NCBI GenBank assembly: GCA_037481875.1
Contig: JBBFKY010000002.1
Location: 291,264 to 355,263, forward strand
Direction: 5' to 3'
Source of the DNA: Desulfosoma sp.
GTDB lineage: Bacteria; Desulfobacterota; Syntrophobacteria; Syntrophobacterales; DSM-9756
DNA: 64,000 nucleotides
A program made the translations under genes and the position numbers. This document shows positions 46,750 to 56,050 of the stretch, piece by piece (within the stretch, counting starts at the first letter, position 1; each line of letters opens with the position of its first letter). Below the pieces are notes generated by a model. That model saw nothing but the letters and a program-made list of their open reading frames with translations. It was not told the origin of the DNA and ran no database searches.

Positions 46750-47523
46750 ATGGACATTCATCCGACAGCTCTTGTCGATCCCAAGGCGGAACTGGCCGAC
46801 GACGTGACGATTGGTCCCTACGCTGTCATCGGCCCTCATGTGCGGATCGGCTCCGGCACATCCATCGGCTCCCATACGGTTATCGACGGCTGGACCGAAA
46901 TCGGTCGTAACAATCGCATCAGCTCTTTTGTCTCCGTGGGTTTTCCGCCCCAAGATCTGAAATACAAAGGAAGCCCCACCCGGCTCGTCATAGGAGACGG
47001 TAACACCATTCGAGAATACGCCACCATTCATCGGGGTACGGAACATGGCGGAGGCGTAACACAAATCGGCAATTACAATCTGATCATGGCCTACGTGCAC
47101 GTGGCTCACGATTGCATTTTGCATAACCGAGTGATTATGGCCAACGCGGCTATGCTGGCGGGACATGTGATCATCGAAGACGATGCCGTCATCGGAGGTC
47201 TCGCGGCCATTCATCAATTTTCTCGAATCGGCACGCACGCTTATATTGGAGCCAAAGCCGGCGTCAAGAAAGATATTCCTCCGTACATGCTGGCTACTGG
47301 ATATCCTGCGAAGCTTTACGGCCCTAACCTGGTAGGTTTGAAAAGAAAGGGCTTTTCCAGCGAAGCCATTCACGGGTTGAAAAAAGCTTACAAAATCATT
47401 TTTCGTAGCGCCATGACACTGTCGGAAGCTATGGAAGAAGTGCGCCGAGAAGTTGGCAACGTGGTGGAGGTGGAAATCCTTCTGCGATTTATCGAAGGCA
47501 CTCAGAGAGGGATCACACGCTGA
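46750..47523 (+). CDS. lpxA: UDP-N-acetylglucosamine acyltransferase
   Basis: First step of lipid A synthesis. 257-aa left-handed beta-helix: IHPTALVDPKAELADDVTIG start, hexapeptide turns through about residue 190, catalytic His in VHVAHDCILHN (about 122) and the C-terminal helical part with LKRKGFSSEAIHGLKKAYK. Whether the acceptor is UDP-GlcNAc or the 3-amino analogue GlcNAc3N is open, given the oxidoreductase domain encoded next door. Confidence 0.94.
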   Translation: MDIHPTALVDPKAELADDVTIGPYAVIGPHVRIGSGTSIGSHTVIDGWTEIGRNNRISSFVSVGFPPQDLKYKGSPTRLVIGDGNTIREYATIHRGTEHGGGVTQIGNYNLIMAYVHVAHDCILHNRVIMANAAMLAGHVIIEDDAVIGGLAAIHQFSRIGTHAYIGAKAGVKKDIPPYMLATGYPAKLYGPNLVGLKRKGFSSEAIHGLKKAYKIIFRSAMTLSEAMEEVRREVGNVVEVEILLRFIEGTQRGITR

Positions 47524-47576
47524 TAAGCCCCGAACCTTGGGACACAAAAAGGATCAACTTAGAGACCAAGAGCCTT

Positions 47577-49466
47577 ATGCCAAACGATACTTTCATCGGA
47601 CTTATTGCAGGGGGCGGGCAGTTTCCGCTCCTTTTTGCTGAAGGCGCCAAAGAAGCAGGCTACAGGGTGGTGGCCGTAGGGTTTGACGGAGAAACGGACC
47701 CGGCCCTTGCAACCCGCGTCGACTCTTTTCATAGCCTCAAACTGGGCCAGCTCAACAAGCTCATTCGCATTTTTCAAAAGGCGGACATTCAGCGGGTCGC
47801 TATGGCCGGATCCATCAACAAGACGCGGCTTTACACCAAGATTCGACCGGATTGGAGGGCCTTCAAGCTATTGGCGGCCTTGCGCAACAAGAAAGACGAT
47901 CACCTTCTAAGGGCCCTGGCCGCGGAGTTGGAAAAGGAGGGGATTCGTGTTGAGCCCTCCACTCTGTTTCTTCCTGGGCTTCTGGCCCCTGAAGGATTGT
48001 TGACGCGGCGGCATCTCAACGCTCGAGAACAGCGAGATGTGATATTCGGGTGGGAAATGGCCAAGGCTGTGGGACACTTGGACATCGGTCAATGCTTGGT
48101 CGTTAAGGATCAGGCGGTGCTGGCCGTGGAGGGTATCGATGGAACAGACGAGACCATTCTTCGTGGAGGGCGTCTATGCCGAGAAGGAGCTGTGGTGATC
48201 AAGGTCAGCAAGCCTATTCAGGATTTGCGCTTTGATGTTCCCGCGGTCGGTCTACAGACCATTGAAACCATGCGTTCGGTCAAGGCCCGTGTTCTGGTGG
48301 TGGAAGCTGGTAAAACCTTGATCTTTGATCGAGAAAAGGTGGTGGAAGCCGCCGATCGTTATGGCATGAGCCTTGTGGCCATCTCTGACCCTCTAGCCAC
48401 AGCGGATGCAAAAACTTCTAAGGAAAACGCCTCCGGTTCCACCACATCCGAAACCCTTCGGCCCCTTAAGCCTGTGGCGATCATTCGCCATGCCGATCCC
48501 GAAGCTCTGCGCACCGCTGTGGTGGGCGCAGGCTACCTCGGCACCTTTCATGCCGAAAAATACGCCCGTCTCAAGGAAGCTCATCTGGTCGGAGTGGCGG
48601 ATATTGATGGGGAACGCGCGCAAGCCCTGGCTTCCAGGCTGGGTTGCGCGGCCTACACGGACCACCGGCATCTTTTAGGCGCCGTGGATGCCGTCAGTAT
48701 TGTGACTCCAACGCCGGAACATTTCACCGTTGCCCGAGATTTCCTTGAAGCGGGCGTGCATGTCCTGGTGGAAAAACCTCTAACGCAATCCCTTGAAGAA
48801 GCCGAAGAATTGGTAAGGCTTTCGGAAACCAAGGGTGTGGTCCTTCAGGTGGGACACCTGGAAAGATTCAATCCCGCTTTCAAGGCCGTGGAACCCTATA
48901 TTGTCAACCCCCTTTTCCTGGAGGCCCATCGGCTCGCTTTGTTCAACGAACGCGGCTTGGAAGTGGATGTGATCCTCGACCTTATGATTCACGACCTGGA
49001 CGTGGTCCTGCATTTGGTGCGATCCCCTGTGGAAACCTTTTCGGCATCAGGTGTTCCTGTTCTGACACCCTTGCCGGACATCGCCAATGTGCGTTTGGAA
49101 TTCCGTAACGGAGCCGTCGCCAATCTTACGGCCAGCCGTATTTCGATGAAAAACATGAGACGCCTTAGAATATTTCAGGAAAATCGATACCTTGTGGCCG
49201 ACTATGGGAACCGCCGTGCCTTTTCGTTCCTTAAGGAAGCCGCTGCGGACGAAGAAGGCTATCCGGAGATTTCCTCGGAAGAATTGGAAGTGGAGAATCG
49301 GGACCCATTGGAGGAAGAGATTCGCTCTTTTCTGGAAGCTGTGAGATCGGGAACGCCTCCCCTTGTGGACGGCCGTCAGGGTCTGGAAGCGGTTCGGCTG
49401 GCTTTGGCCGTTTCTCGACAGATTTGTGAGCGCATGCACAGAACCCGCATCCAGGGTATAGGATGA
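47577..49466 (+). CDS. lpxI: Fusion: LpxI-type UDP-2,3-diacylglucosamine hydrolase + Gfo/Idh/MocA oxidoreductase
   Basis: 629 aa that read as two enzymes in one chain. Residues 1-275 match LpxI (DUF1009): GLIAGGGQFPLLFAEGAKEAG, VAMAGSINKTRLYTKIRPDW, and the catalytic-domain KAVGHLDIGQCLVV and VEGIDGTDETILRGG; LpxI cleaves UDP-2,3-diacylglucosamine to lipid X. After a Ser/Thr-rich linker (about 278-300), residues about 310-629 form a Gfo/Idh/MocA oxidoreductase with AVVGAGYLGTFHAEKY (NAD site), the VEKPLTQ catalytic-lysine motif and LQVGHLERFNPAF. In related genomes these are usually two neighbouring genes. Similar oxidoreductases (GnnA) make the 3-keto precursor of UDP-GlcNAc3N, but no GnnB aminotransferase is in the window. 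No frameshift or internal stop is seen. Confidence 0.88.
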   Translation: MPNDTFIGLIAGGGQFPLLFAEGAKEAGYRVVAVGFDGETDPALATRVDSFHSLKLGQLNKLIRIFQKADIQRVAMAGSINKTRLYTKIRPDWRAFKLLAALRNKKDDHLLRALAAELEKEGIRVEPSTLFLPGLLAPEGLLTRRHLNAREQRDVIFGWEMAKAVGHLDIGQCLVVKDQAVLAVEGIDGTDETILRGGRLCREGAVVIKVSKPIQDLRFDVPAVGLQTIETMRSVKARVLVVEAGKTLIFDREKVVEAADRYGMSLVAISDPLATADAKTSKENASGSTTSETLRPLKPVAIIRHADPEALRTAVVGAGYLGTFHAEKYARLKEAHLVGVADIDGERAQALASRLGCAAYTDHRHLLGAVDAVSIVTPTPEHFTVARDFLEAGVHVLVEKPLTQSLEEAEELVRLSETKGVVLQVGHLERFNPAFKAVEPYIVNPLFLEAHRLALFNERGLEVDVILDLMIHDLDVVLHLVRSPVETFSASGVPVLTPLPDIANVRLEFRNGAVANLTASRISMKNMRRLRIFQENRYLVADYGNRRAFSFLKEAAADEEGYPEISSEELEVENRDPLEEEIRSFLEAVRSGTPPLVDGRQGLEAVRLALAVSRQICERMHRTRIQGIG

Positions 49467-50593
49467 AAAATTTGAAGGTTTTTGTCAGTGCCGGGGAAGC
49501 TTCCGGGGATCTGCATGGATCCAGGTTGGTGGCTGCCCTTCGAAAAAGAAATCCTTCCATACACATCGACGCCATGGGAGGACCGCAGCTGGCGGCGGCT
49601 GGAGCTCATCTATTGGTGGATTATCGAGATCTGGCGCTAATCGGCGTCCTGCAAGTTTTTCCAAAGATTCGAGTCTTATACCGTGCTTTGAGGGATCTTC
49701 GTGGGTACCTGCGACGAGAGCGTCCCCATCTGGTTGTTCTCATCGATTTTCCCGATTTCAATTTCTTTTTGGGGCGTTTAGCCCGCTCCCTCGGTCTCAA
49801 GGTGTTCTATTACATCAGCCCTCAGGTTTGGGCCTGGAGATCGGGAAGAATTCGATCCCTCAAACGCTTCGTCGATGCCATGGCGGTTATTTTACCCTTT
49901 GAAGAAAAATTTTACCAAAGATGGGGCATGACGGTGCGTTTTGTGGGACACCCTTTGGTAGATGAAGTTCGTGGCGTTGAAGACGCGGAGACCTGCCATC
50001 GTCTTTTGGGCCTTAATTCGAAGCCTGTCATCTGCCTTCTTCCCGGAAGCCGATCAGGTGAAATCAAGATCTTTCTGCCGATTCTTCTCAATGCCGCGGA
50101 TCGCCTTCGAAGAGAGTTTCCATCCGCGGAGGTTGTCCTGCCTGTGGCTCCGGGTCTAGACCGCAACAAGGTCTTGTCCATGGTGCAGGAAGCTTCCATG
50201 CCGATAAGGTTGCTTTTTCGAGACACCTATCGGGCTATTCGCGCATCGGATGTGGCTTTGGCTGTTTCGGGAACGGTCACTTTGGAATCTGCTCTTTTGG
50301 GCACTCCCATGGTGGTCGTTTACAAGGTTTCAACCCTGGAATATCATGTGGGTCGGCGTGTAATTCGTGTGCCTTACATCGCATTGCCGAACCTTATTCT
50401 TGAGCGAGGCGTCTGCCCGGAACTCATTCAACAGGATGCGTGTCCGGAACGTGTCGCCGAAGAAGCAATGCGCCTGCTCAAAAACCCGGACTGTGCCGCC
50501 GAGCAGCGCCGATGGTTTCAACGTTTGGCCGATTTGTTGGGGGAACCTGGAGCGGCGGATCGGGCGGCAGCCCTGGCCTTGGAGTTATGCTGA
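49463..50593 (+). CDS. lpxB: Lipid-A-disaccharide synthase
   Basis: GT19 glycosyltransferase joining lipid X and UDP-2,3-diacylglucosamine. 376 aa with SAGEASGDLHGSRL (N-terminal signature), PHLVVLIDFPDFNF, YYISPQVWAWRSGRI and the donor site VSGTVTLESALLGTPMVVVYK. It overlaps the lpxI fusion by 4 bp and msbA by 7 bp. Confidence 0.95.
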   Translation: MKNLKVFVSAGEASGDLHGSRLVAALRKRNPSIHIDAMGGPQLAAAGAHLLVDYRDLALIGVLQVFPKIRVLYRALRDLRGYLRRERPHLVVLIDFPDFNFFLGRLARSLGLKVFYYISPQVWAWRSGRIRSLKRFVDAMAVILPFEEKFYQRWGMTVRFVGHPLVDEVRGVEDAETCHRLLGLNSKPVICLLPGSRSGEIKIFLPILLNAADRLRREFPSAEVVLPVAPGLDRNKVLSMVQEASMPIRLLFRDTYRAIRASDVALAVSGTVTLESALLGTPMVVVYKVSTLEYHVGRRVIRVPYIALPNLILERGVCPELIQQDACPERVAEEAMRLLKNPDCAAEQRRWFQRLADLLGEPGAADRAAALALELC

Positions 50594-52335
50594 AAAAAGA
50601 CTCAGCTACCCACTTTGCTTTGCTTCGTATGCTGAACCTGCTACGGCCCCATTGGCGCCGTCTTGCTTTGGCCGTCACTTGTATGCTCGTGGTTTCCGGC
50701 GCCACAGGCTTGACGGCTTATCTCATCAAGCCGGCCATGGACGAAATCTTTATTAAAAAAGACGTGTTCATGCTGAGTCTTTTGCCCGCTGTGTTTCTTG
50801 CGGTGTCCTTGGTGAAGGCGCTCAGTGATTGGGGAAGCACATATTTTTTGCAGTCCGTAGGTCTTCGAGTGGTGGCGGGGCTGCGCCAGGAGCTTTTTGA
50901 CCATATTCATGGCTTGTCCCTGTCCTTTTTCGACAAGGCCAGTACAGGCACCCTCATGAGCCGTATCACCAATGACATCAAAGAAATTCAGGTGGCTGTC
51001 AATCAGGCCGTTTCAGGCCTGGTTCGAGATACGGTGACCATCGTGGGGCTCATCTTCGTGGTCTTTTACCAAAACTGGAAACTGGCTTCCATCGCCGTAG
51101 CGGTTCTTCCCTTGGCCTTTTTTCCCTTAGTGCACTTTGGTAAGAAACTGCGAAAACTTGCCCGCAGAGGCCAGGAAAAGACGGCACATCTCAGCGTAGT
51201 GCTTCATGAATCCTTTACGGGCGTGCGTATCGTCAAAGCCTTCGGCATGGAAGATCACGAAAAGAAACGGTTCGCTCGTCAAAACATCTCGGTTTTGGAA
51301 AATCAGCTCAAAGCCTTACGCATCGATGCTCTATCCAGTCCTTTGATGGAATTCATCGGGGCCATCGGCATCTCTTTGATCATCGCCTACGGCGGATACC
51401 ACGTGGTTCGAGGGGTATCCACTCCGGGGACTTTCTTTTCCTTTCTCGGCGCTTTGATCATGCTTTACAAACCTGTAAAAAGCCTGAACAAGCTCAATAG
51501 CACGCTGCAAAAAGGGATCGCCTCCATTCTGCGAGTGCAGGAAGTGCTGTCTCAAAAGAGTGACATCGTGGATCGGCCCGGAGCCATAGAACTGACTCGA
51601 GTGCAGGGTGCCGTGGAGTTCCGTCGTGTTTCGTTTGCTTATGACACTGTACCGGTTCTTCGAGACATTTCTTTCAAAGTCAATCCGGGAGAAGTTGTCG
51701 CTCTCGTGGGAAGCAGCGGTGGAGGTAAAACCACCCTGGTGCATTTGATTCCCAGGTTTTATGACGTGAGTCAAGGAGCCGTCCTTATCGACGGGATCGA
51801 CGTGCGGGATGTGACCGTGCGTTCCCTTCGGCGTCATATCGCCATGGTGACGCAGCACAGTTTTCTTTTTAACGATACCGTTCGAAACAACATCGCCTAC
51901 GGCGATCCATCCAAAACGGAAGAGGACCTGATCGCCGCCGCCAAAGCCGCTTATGCCTACGATTTCATCTGCCGGTTGCCTCATGGTTTTGATACCGTGG
52001 TCGGAGAACAAGGTGTGATGCTTTCCGGAGGCCAAAGACAAAGGATTTGTATCGCTCGAGCTCTGCTTAAGGATGCCCCTATTCTGATTTTGGATGAAGC
52101 CACCTCCGCTTTGGACAGCGAAGCGGAATTGGAAGTCCAACGGGCTTTGGAAAACCTCATGCAAGGCCGAACCACGTTCATCATTGCTCATAGGTTGTCC
52201 ACGGTAAAGATCGCCCACCGCATTTTCGTGTTGAGCCACGGACGCATCATTGAAGAGGGCTCTCATCACAGCCTTATGGAACGTCATGGTGAATACCGAA
52301 GGCTCTACGACATCCAATTTCAACAAGCCGATTGA
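50587..52335 (+). CDS. msbA: Lipid A export ABC transporter MsbA
   Basis: Fused half-transporter flipping lipid A-core across the inner membrane. 582 aa from the ATG at 50587 (overlapping the lpxB stop): six-helix transmembrane domain to about residue 320 and an ABC domain with Walker A GSSGGGKTT, signature LSGGQRQRICIARALL and Walker B ILILDEATSALDSE. Position between lpxB and waaA supports MsbA over other exporters. Confidence 0.93.
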   Translation: MLKKDSATHFALLRMLNLLRPHWRRLALAVTCMLVVSGATGLTAYLIKPAMDEIFIKKDVFMLSLLPAVFLAVSLVKALSDWGSTYFLQSVGLRVVAGLRQELFDHIHGLSLSFFDKASTGTLMSRITNDIKEIQVAVNQAVSGLVRDTVTIVGLIFVVFYQNWKLASIAVAVLPLAFFPLVHFGKKLRKLARRGQEKTAHLSVVLHESFTGVRIVKAFGMEDHEKKRFARQNISVLENQLKALRIDALSSPLMEFIGAIGISLIIAYGGYHVVRGVSTPGTFFSFLGALIMLYKPVKSLNKLNSTLQKGIASILRVQEVLSQKSDIVDRPGAIELTRVQGAVEFRRVSFAYDTVPVLRDISFKVNPGEVVALVGSSGGGKTTLVHLIPRFYDVSQGAVLIDGIDVRDVTVRSLRRHIAMVTQHSFLFNDTVRNNIAYGDPSKTEEDLIAAAKAAYAYDFICRLPHGFDTVVGEQGVMLSGGQRQRICIARALLKDAPILILDEATSALDSEAELEVQRALENLMQGRTTFIIAHRLSTVKIAHRIFVLSHGRIIEEGSHHSLMERHGEYRRLYDIQFQQAD

Positions 52336-52354
52336 AACATTGACGTCGCCGTCT

Positions 52355-53659
52355 ATGGAACCCTGGCGTCTTGCTTATAATGTTGTTCTGAGCGCGTCCT
52401 GGCCCGGCCTGTGGCTTTATTACCTTTTACGAAAAGCCGGCTCGGGAAAATACACCACCTCGTATTCTTCTCGACTCGGCCTTTGCTTACCTCAAATCTC
52501 CAAGGCTTTTTCACGACCCTTATGGGTGCACGCTCTCTCTGTTGGAGAAGTTCTTTCCAGCGTCCCTCTTCTCCATGAGATTCGACACAGACAGCCCGAG
52601 GTTGCCATTGTCTTTTCAGCAGCGACCGAAAAAGGGCTGGCTGTGGCGCAAAAAGAAGTGGGGTCTTTGGCAGAAAGCATCTTCTATCTTCCGCATGATC
52701 ATTTATGGAGCATGACTCGGTTGGTGCGGCGATTGCGCCCGGCAGCCTTCATTCTTGTGGAAACGGATCTGTGGCCCAATCTGCTTTGGGTGCTTAAAAA
52801 AGCCCTCGTGCCTGTTCTTATGGTCAATGCACGTCTCTCTTTGCGATCCTTTCGCGGCTATAGACGACTTGCGCCCATAAGCCGTTCCATCTTGGCATGT
52901 TTGGATCGAATCTATGTCCAGTCCGAAGAAGATGCCCGTCGGTTCGCCTCTTTGGGTGTTCCCTGGACGCGGCTTCGCCTCTGCGGCAACCTTAAGTTCG
53001 ACCTAGCCGTGTTTCAGAAGGAAAAATACAGTCAAAAAAACGGCGACCCCTTTTTCATGTTTAAAGACAGCCGACCTTTGTGGATCGCGGGAAGCACTCA
53101 CGACGGAGAAGAAAAGATTTTGCTGCAAGCCCATGCCATGGTGCTTAAACGTTACTCGAACATTCTCTTGGTTTTGGCTCCCCGCCATATTGACAGGGTG
53201 CATCGGCTCGCGCACCTATGCGAGACCATGGGACTGCGCTGGACTCTTAGAAGCCGAGCGAACGCCATCGACCATGTGCATGTTTTCCTTCTGGATTCCA
53301 TCGGTGAGCTCGCTTCCCTGTATCCTCTTGCTCAGGCGGCTTTCATCGGTGGCAGCTTGATTCCTTTTGGCGGCCATAATCCCTTGGAAGCAGCTGTTCA
53401 CGGTGTCCCCAGCTGTTGGGGTCCTCATCTGGATAACTTCAGAGAAATAGAGGCTTTTCTTCTCAAGGAACGCTGCGGACGCCGCGTTCATAATGCACAA
53501 GAACTTGAAGCCTTTCTGCTGGAAACTCTGGAGGATCGTCTCTCGTTGTCCACCCGCCGTAGGCTTTGCGCACACAGGGTTTCGGCTCAGGCAGGAGCTG
53601 CCTCGGTCATTGCTCAAGATCTAAAGCTTCTTATGGCCGAAAACTTTCGCGCAAAATGA
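52355..53659 (+). CDS. waaA: 3-Deoxy-D-manno-octulosonic acid transferase
   Basis: Membrane-anchored GT30 enzyme adding Kdo to lipid A. 434 aa from the ATG at 52355: N-terminal hydrophobic anchor AYNVVLSASWPGLWLYYLL, WVHALSVGEVLSSVPLL with the catalytic Glu, VETDLWPNLLW, LCGNLKFDL and the donor-binding FIGGSLIPFGGHNPLEAA. The start is uncertain; the frame is open into msbA and an ATG at 52286 is possible, but 52355 gives a family-typical length and avoids the overlap. Confidence 0.92.
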   Translation: MEPWRLAYNVVLSASWPGLWLYYLLRKAGSGKYTTSYSSRLGLCLPQISKAFSRPLWVHALSVGEVLSSVPLLHEIRHRQPEVAIVFSAATEKGLAVAQKEVGSLAESIFYLPHDHLWSMTRLVRRLRPAAFILVETDLWPNLLWVLKKALVPVLMVNARLSLRSFRGYRRLAPISRSILACLDRIYVQSEEDARRFASLGVPWTRLRLCGNLKFDLAVFQKEKYSQKNGDPFFMFKDSRPLWIAGSTHDGEEKILLQAHAMVLKRYSNILLVLAPRHIDRVHRLAHLCETMGLRWTLRSRANAIDHVHVFLLDSIGELASLYPLAQAAFIGGSLIPFGGHNPLEAAVHGVPSCWGPHLDNFREIEAFLLKERCGRRVHNAQELEAFLLETLEDRLSLSTRRRLCAHRVSAQAGAASVIAQDLKLLMAENFRAK

Positions 53660-53722
53660 GACACTTTGAAAGTTATACGACAAGTTTGTCTTGGGGTGCC
53701 GAGATCGTGACCGAGTCCTGCG

Positions 53723-53751
53723 TTGACTTGTCAAGACCCTTGTGCTAAGAA
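53723..53751 (+). promoter_or_regulatory. Possible promoter for ptsH
   Basis: TTGACT (53723-53728), 17 bp, TAAGAA (53746-53751). Moderate match in the 148-bp waaA-ptsH spacer. Confidence 0.35.
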
Positions 53752-53807
53752 ACGGCCGTAGTTTCGAGAGGGTTACGATGCCGTCAACGGAGGCGTTTTG
53801 AAATTCG

Positions 53808-54080
53808 GTGGCCGAAGTCGAGCAGGATTTCATCGTTCCTAACAAATTGGGTTTTCATGCGCGGGTAGCAGCCAAGATCGTCAAGGTGGCCACCCAATTT
53901 CAAGCCGACGTCTTGATCGTCAAAGATCATACGATGGTGAACGGCAAAAGCATTCTTGATATTTTGAGCTTGGAGTGCCCGAGAGGCACCAAGGTCAAGA
54001 TTATTTCGCGAGGTCATGACGCCGAAGAGGCGCTGAAAGCTTTGGCGTCCCTTTTTCAAAGCAATTTTGGGGAAACATAA
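53808..54080 (+). CDS. ptsH: Phosphocarrier protein HPr
   Basis: 90-aa HPr. The phospho-accepting His lies in KLGFHARVAAKIV and the regulatory Ser in NGKSILDILSL, both intact. The likely start is GTG at 53808, though GGAGG at 53789-53793 is 14 bp away, longer than usual. An in-frame ATG at 53778, with AGAGGG just before it, is cut off from HPr by a TGA at 53799. No sugar EII genes are here, so HPr and EI probably act in regulation or with a mannose-type or PTSNtr system elsewhere. Confidence 0.9.
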   Translation: MAEVEQDFIVPNKLGFHARVAAKIVKVATQFQADVLIVKDHTMVNGKSILDILSLECPRGTKVKIISRGHDAEEALKALASLFQSNFGET

Positions 54081-54134
54081 TATCTTAGACGATCCCCACG
54101 TGACGGCCCATGTGTTCTACCGAGTCGACCGAAG

Positions 54135-54180
54135 ACCGAGGCGGGAGAGGAAAGCCTCTAAGGTCTGCTCGGTTTTTTAT
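54135..54180 (+). terminator. Terminator or attenuator between ptsH and ptsI
   Basis: Outer stem ACCGAG (54135-54140) with CTCGGT (near 54168-54173) and an inner AGAGG/CCTCT stem, followed by TTTTTT. It sits between two genes that should be co-expressed, so it may work as a partial terminator setting the HPr to EI ratio. Confidence 0.65.
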
Positions 54181-54224
54181 TGTTCAAAAATGACTTTCGG
54201 CTGGTTTCTGCAGGATCAGGTTAG

Positions 54225-56027
54225 ATGATGGATAAAGAACCCATTCGGTTAAAAGGATTTGGGGTTTCACCCGGAATCGCCATCGGTAAAGCTTTCCTTG
54301 CCGAAGAAAACCACGTGCCTTTGGCCTTGCATCGTTTGGAGACCGAAGAGGAGGTTCTGCAGGACTGCCTTCTTTTCCAGGAAGCCGTCGCCAAGGTGGA
54401 ACAAGACCTGGAAAAAACAAAACAATCCATTCATGGCGACTTCATGGATCACGCCCATATCCTGGACGCTCATCAGCTCATTTTGCGGGACCCTTTTTTT
54501 TATGATCAAACTCTAGAAACCATCCGTAAAGAGCGCCTCAACGCCATGCTGGCCTTGAAGCGGTCCATACGAAAAATTTCCGACCTTTTTGCGGCCATGG
54601 AAGACGATTACCTTAAGGGACGCATCGCCGATGTGCGTAGTCTCGGGGAAAGGGTACTGCGCCATCTTGCCGGACAAAAGGCCAGCAGCTTTGATGAAAT
54701 TCGAGAGCGTGTGATCATAGTGGCTCGGGATATTTCTCCTGCGGACGCTATACGTATTCAGCTGGAAAGGACACTAGGATTTATCACCGACACCGGGGGC
54801 CGCACGTCTCATACGGCCATAATCGCGCGAGCTTTGGGCATTCCGGCCATTGTGGGTGCCGAAAAAGCTACCGAGACGATTCGCACTGGTGACTTGGTCA
54901 TCGTGGACGGAGCCAGTGGACGCATCATTGTGCATCCCACCGAAGAACAAATCGCATTTTATTATGAACTTCAGGAGGCTCTGGAGACCTATCTCAAGGA
55001 TATTACCCGAAAGGCACATCTTCCGGCGGTGACTCTGGACGGCCGTAAGATTCGGGTGGAAGCAAACATTGAACTTGTTGAAGAAGTGGTGGCCGCCAAG
55101 GATCACGGTGCGGAAGCCGTCGGACTTTACCGGACGGAATTCGCCTATCTGAACCGAGAACATCCGCCCGACGAAGAAGAGCTTTATCAGGAATACAAAG
55201 AACTGGCCGAACTCATGGCCCCGTCTTTCGTCACGATTCGCACCTTGGATCTCGGGGCGGAAAAGTTGGGCGTGTGGATGCCCTCCATTCAGCAGGAAAA
55301 TCCGGCGTTGGGACTGCGAGGTATCCGATTATGCCTGCAGCATAAGGGATTTTTTAAAACCCAACTTCGAGCCGTTCTGAGAGCTGGCGCCGTCGCACAC
55401 AATCTTCGACTCATGTTTCCTCTTATTTCCGGCATGGGCGAATTGCTTCAAGCCAAGGCCGTCTTAGAGGAGGCCAAACAGGAGCTGCGACAGCAGGGGA
55501 TTCTCTTTGACGAGACCATGCCCATAGGAATAATGATCGAAGTGCCGGCCGCTGTGGCTGTCGCTGATATTCTGGCTCGAGAAGTGAATTTTTTCAGTAT
55601 CGGCACCAACGATCTCATTCAGTATGCTTTAGGTATTGATCGCGTTAATCCACATGTGGCTCATCTCTATGATCCATTGCACCCGGCGGTGCTCCGACTG
55701 ATTCGGCACGTGGTCCACACGGCCCATGAGGCCGGAATCCCCGTGACGGTCTGTGGAGAAATGGCTGGAGAGCCTTTCTATGTTCCCCTGCTCTTGGGCT
55801 TGGAATTGGATTGCCTTAGTATGAACCCTCAGGCCATTCCTCGAGTCAAGAATCTGGTTCGCCGTTCCACTCTTGAAGAATGCCGACGTTTTGTGAAAAA
55901 GGCCTTGACCTTGACCACAGCCGCCCATATTCGAGATCTTTTGCAGGAAATGGTTCTGAGAGTCTTTCCAGAGGAGTTTAAGTTCTTTGACCCGCAGGCG
56001 GTTAAACCCAATTCTCGTGCTGCCTGA
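54225..56027 (+). CDS. ptsI: Phosphoenolpyruvate-protein phosphotransferase (PTS enzyme I)
   Basis: 600 aa. Passes phosphate from PEP to HPr. HPr-binding helical region (about 30-140), phosphohistidine in GGRTSHTAIIARALGIPAIVG (about residue 190), a PEP-binding TIM barrel with GLYRTEFAY, LGLRGIRLCL, FFSIGTNDLIQYALGIDR and the catalytic cysteine in VTVCGEMAGEP. Two ATGs in tandem (54225, 54228) and a weak ribosome site. Confidence 0.94.
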   Translation: MMDKEPIRLKGFGVSPGIAIGKAFLAEENHVPLALHRLETEEEVLQDCLLFQEAVAKVEQDLEKTKQSIHGDFMDHAHILDAHQLILRDPFFYDQTLETIRKERLNAMLALKRSIRKISDLFAAMEDDYLKGRIADVRSLGERVLRHLAGQKASSFDEIRERVIIVARDISPADAIRIQLERTLGFITDTGGRTSHTAIIARALGIPAIVGAEKATETIRTGDLVIVDGASGRIIVHPTEEQIAFYYELQEALETYLKDITRKAHLPAVTLDGRKIRVEANIELVEEVVAAKDHGAEAVGLYRTEFAYLNREHPPDEEELYQEYKELAELMAPSFVTIRTLDLGAEKLGVWMPSIQQENPALGLRGIRLCLQHKGFFKTQLRAVLRAGAVAHNLRLMFPLISGMGELLQAKAVLEEAKQELRQQGILFDETMPIGIMIEVPAAVAVADILAREVNFFSIGTNDLIQYALGIDRVNPHVAHLYDPLHPAVLRLIRHVVHTAHEAGIPVTVCGEMAGEPFYVPLLLGLELDCLSMNPQAIPRVKNLVRRSTLEECRRFVKKALTLTTAAHIRDLLQEMVLRVFPEEFKFFDPQAVKPNSRAA

Positions 56028-56050
56028 AAGGATGTCCATAAGGTTCTGCC

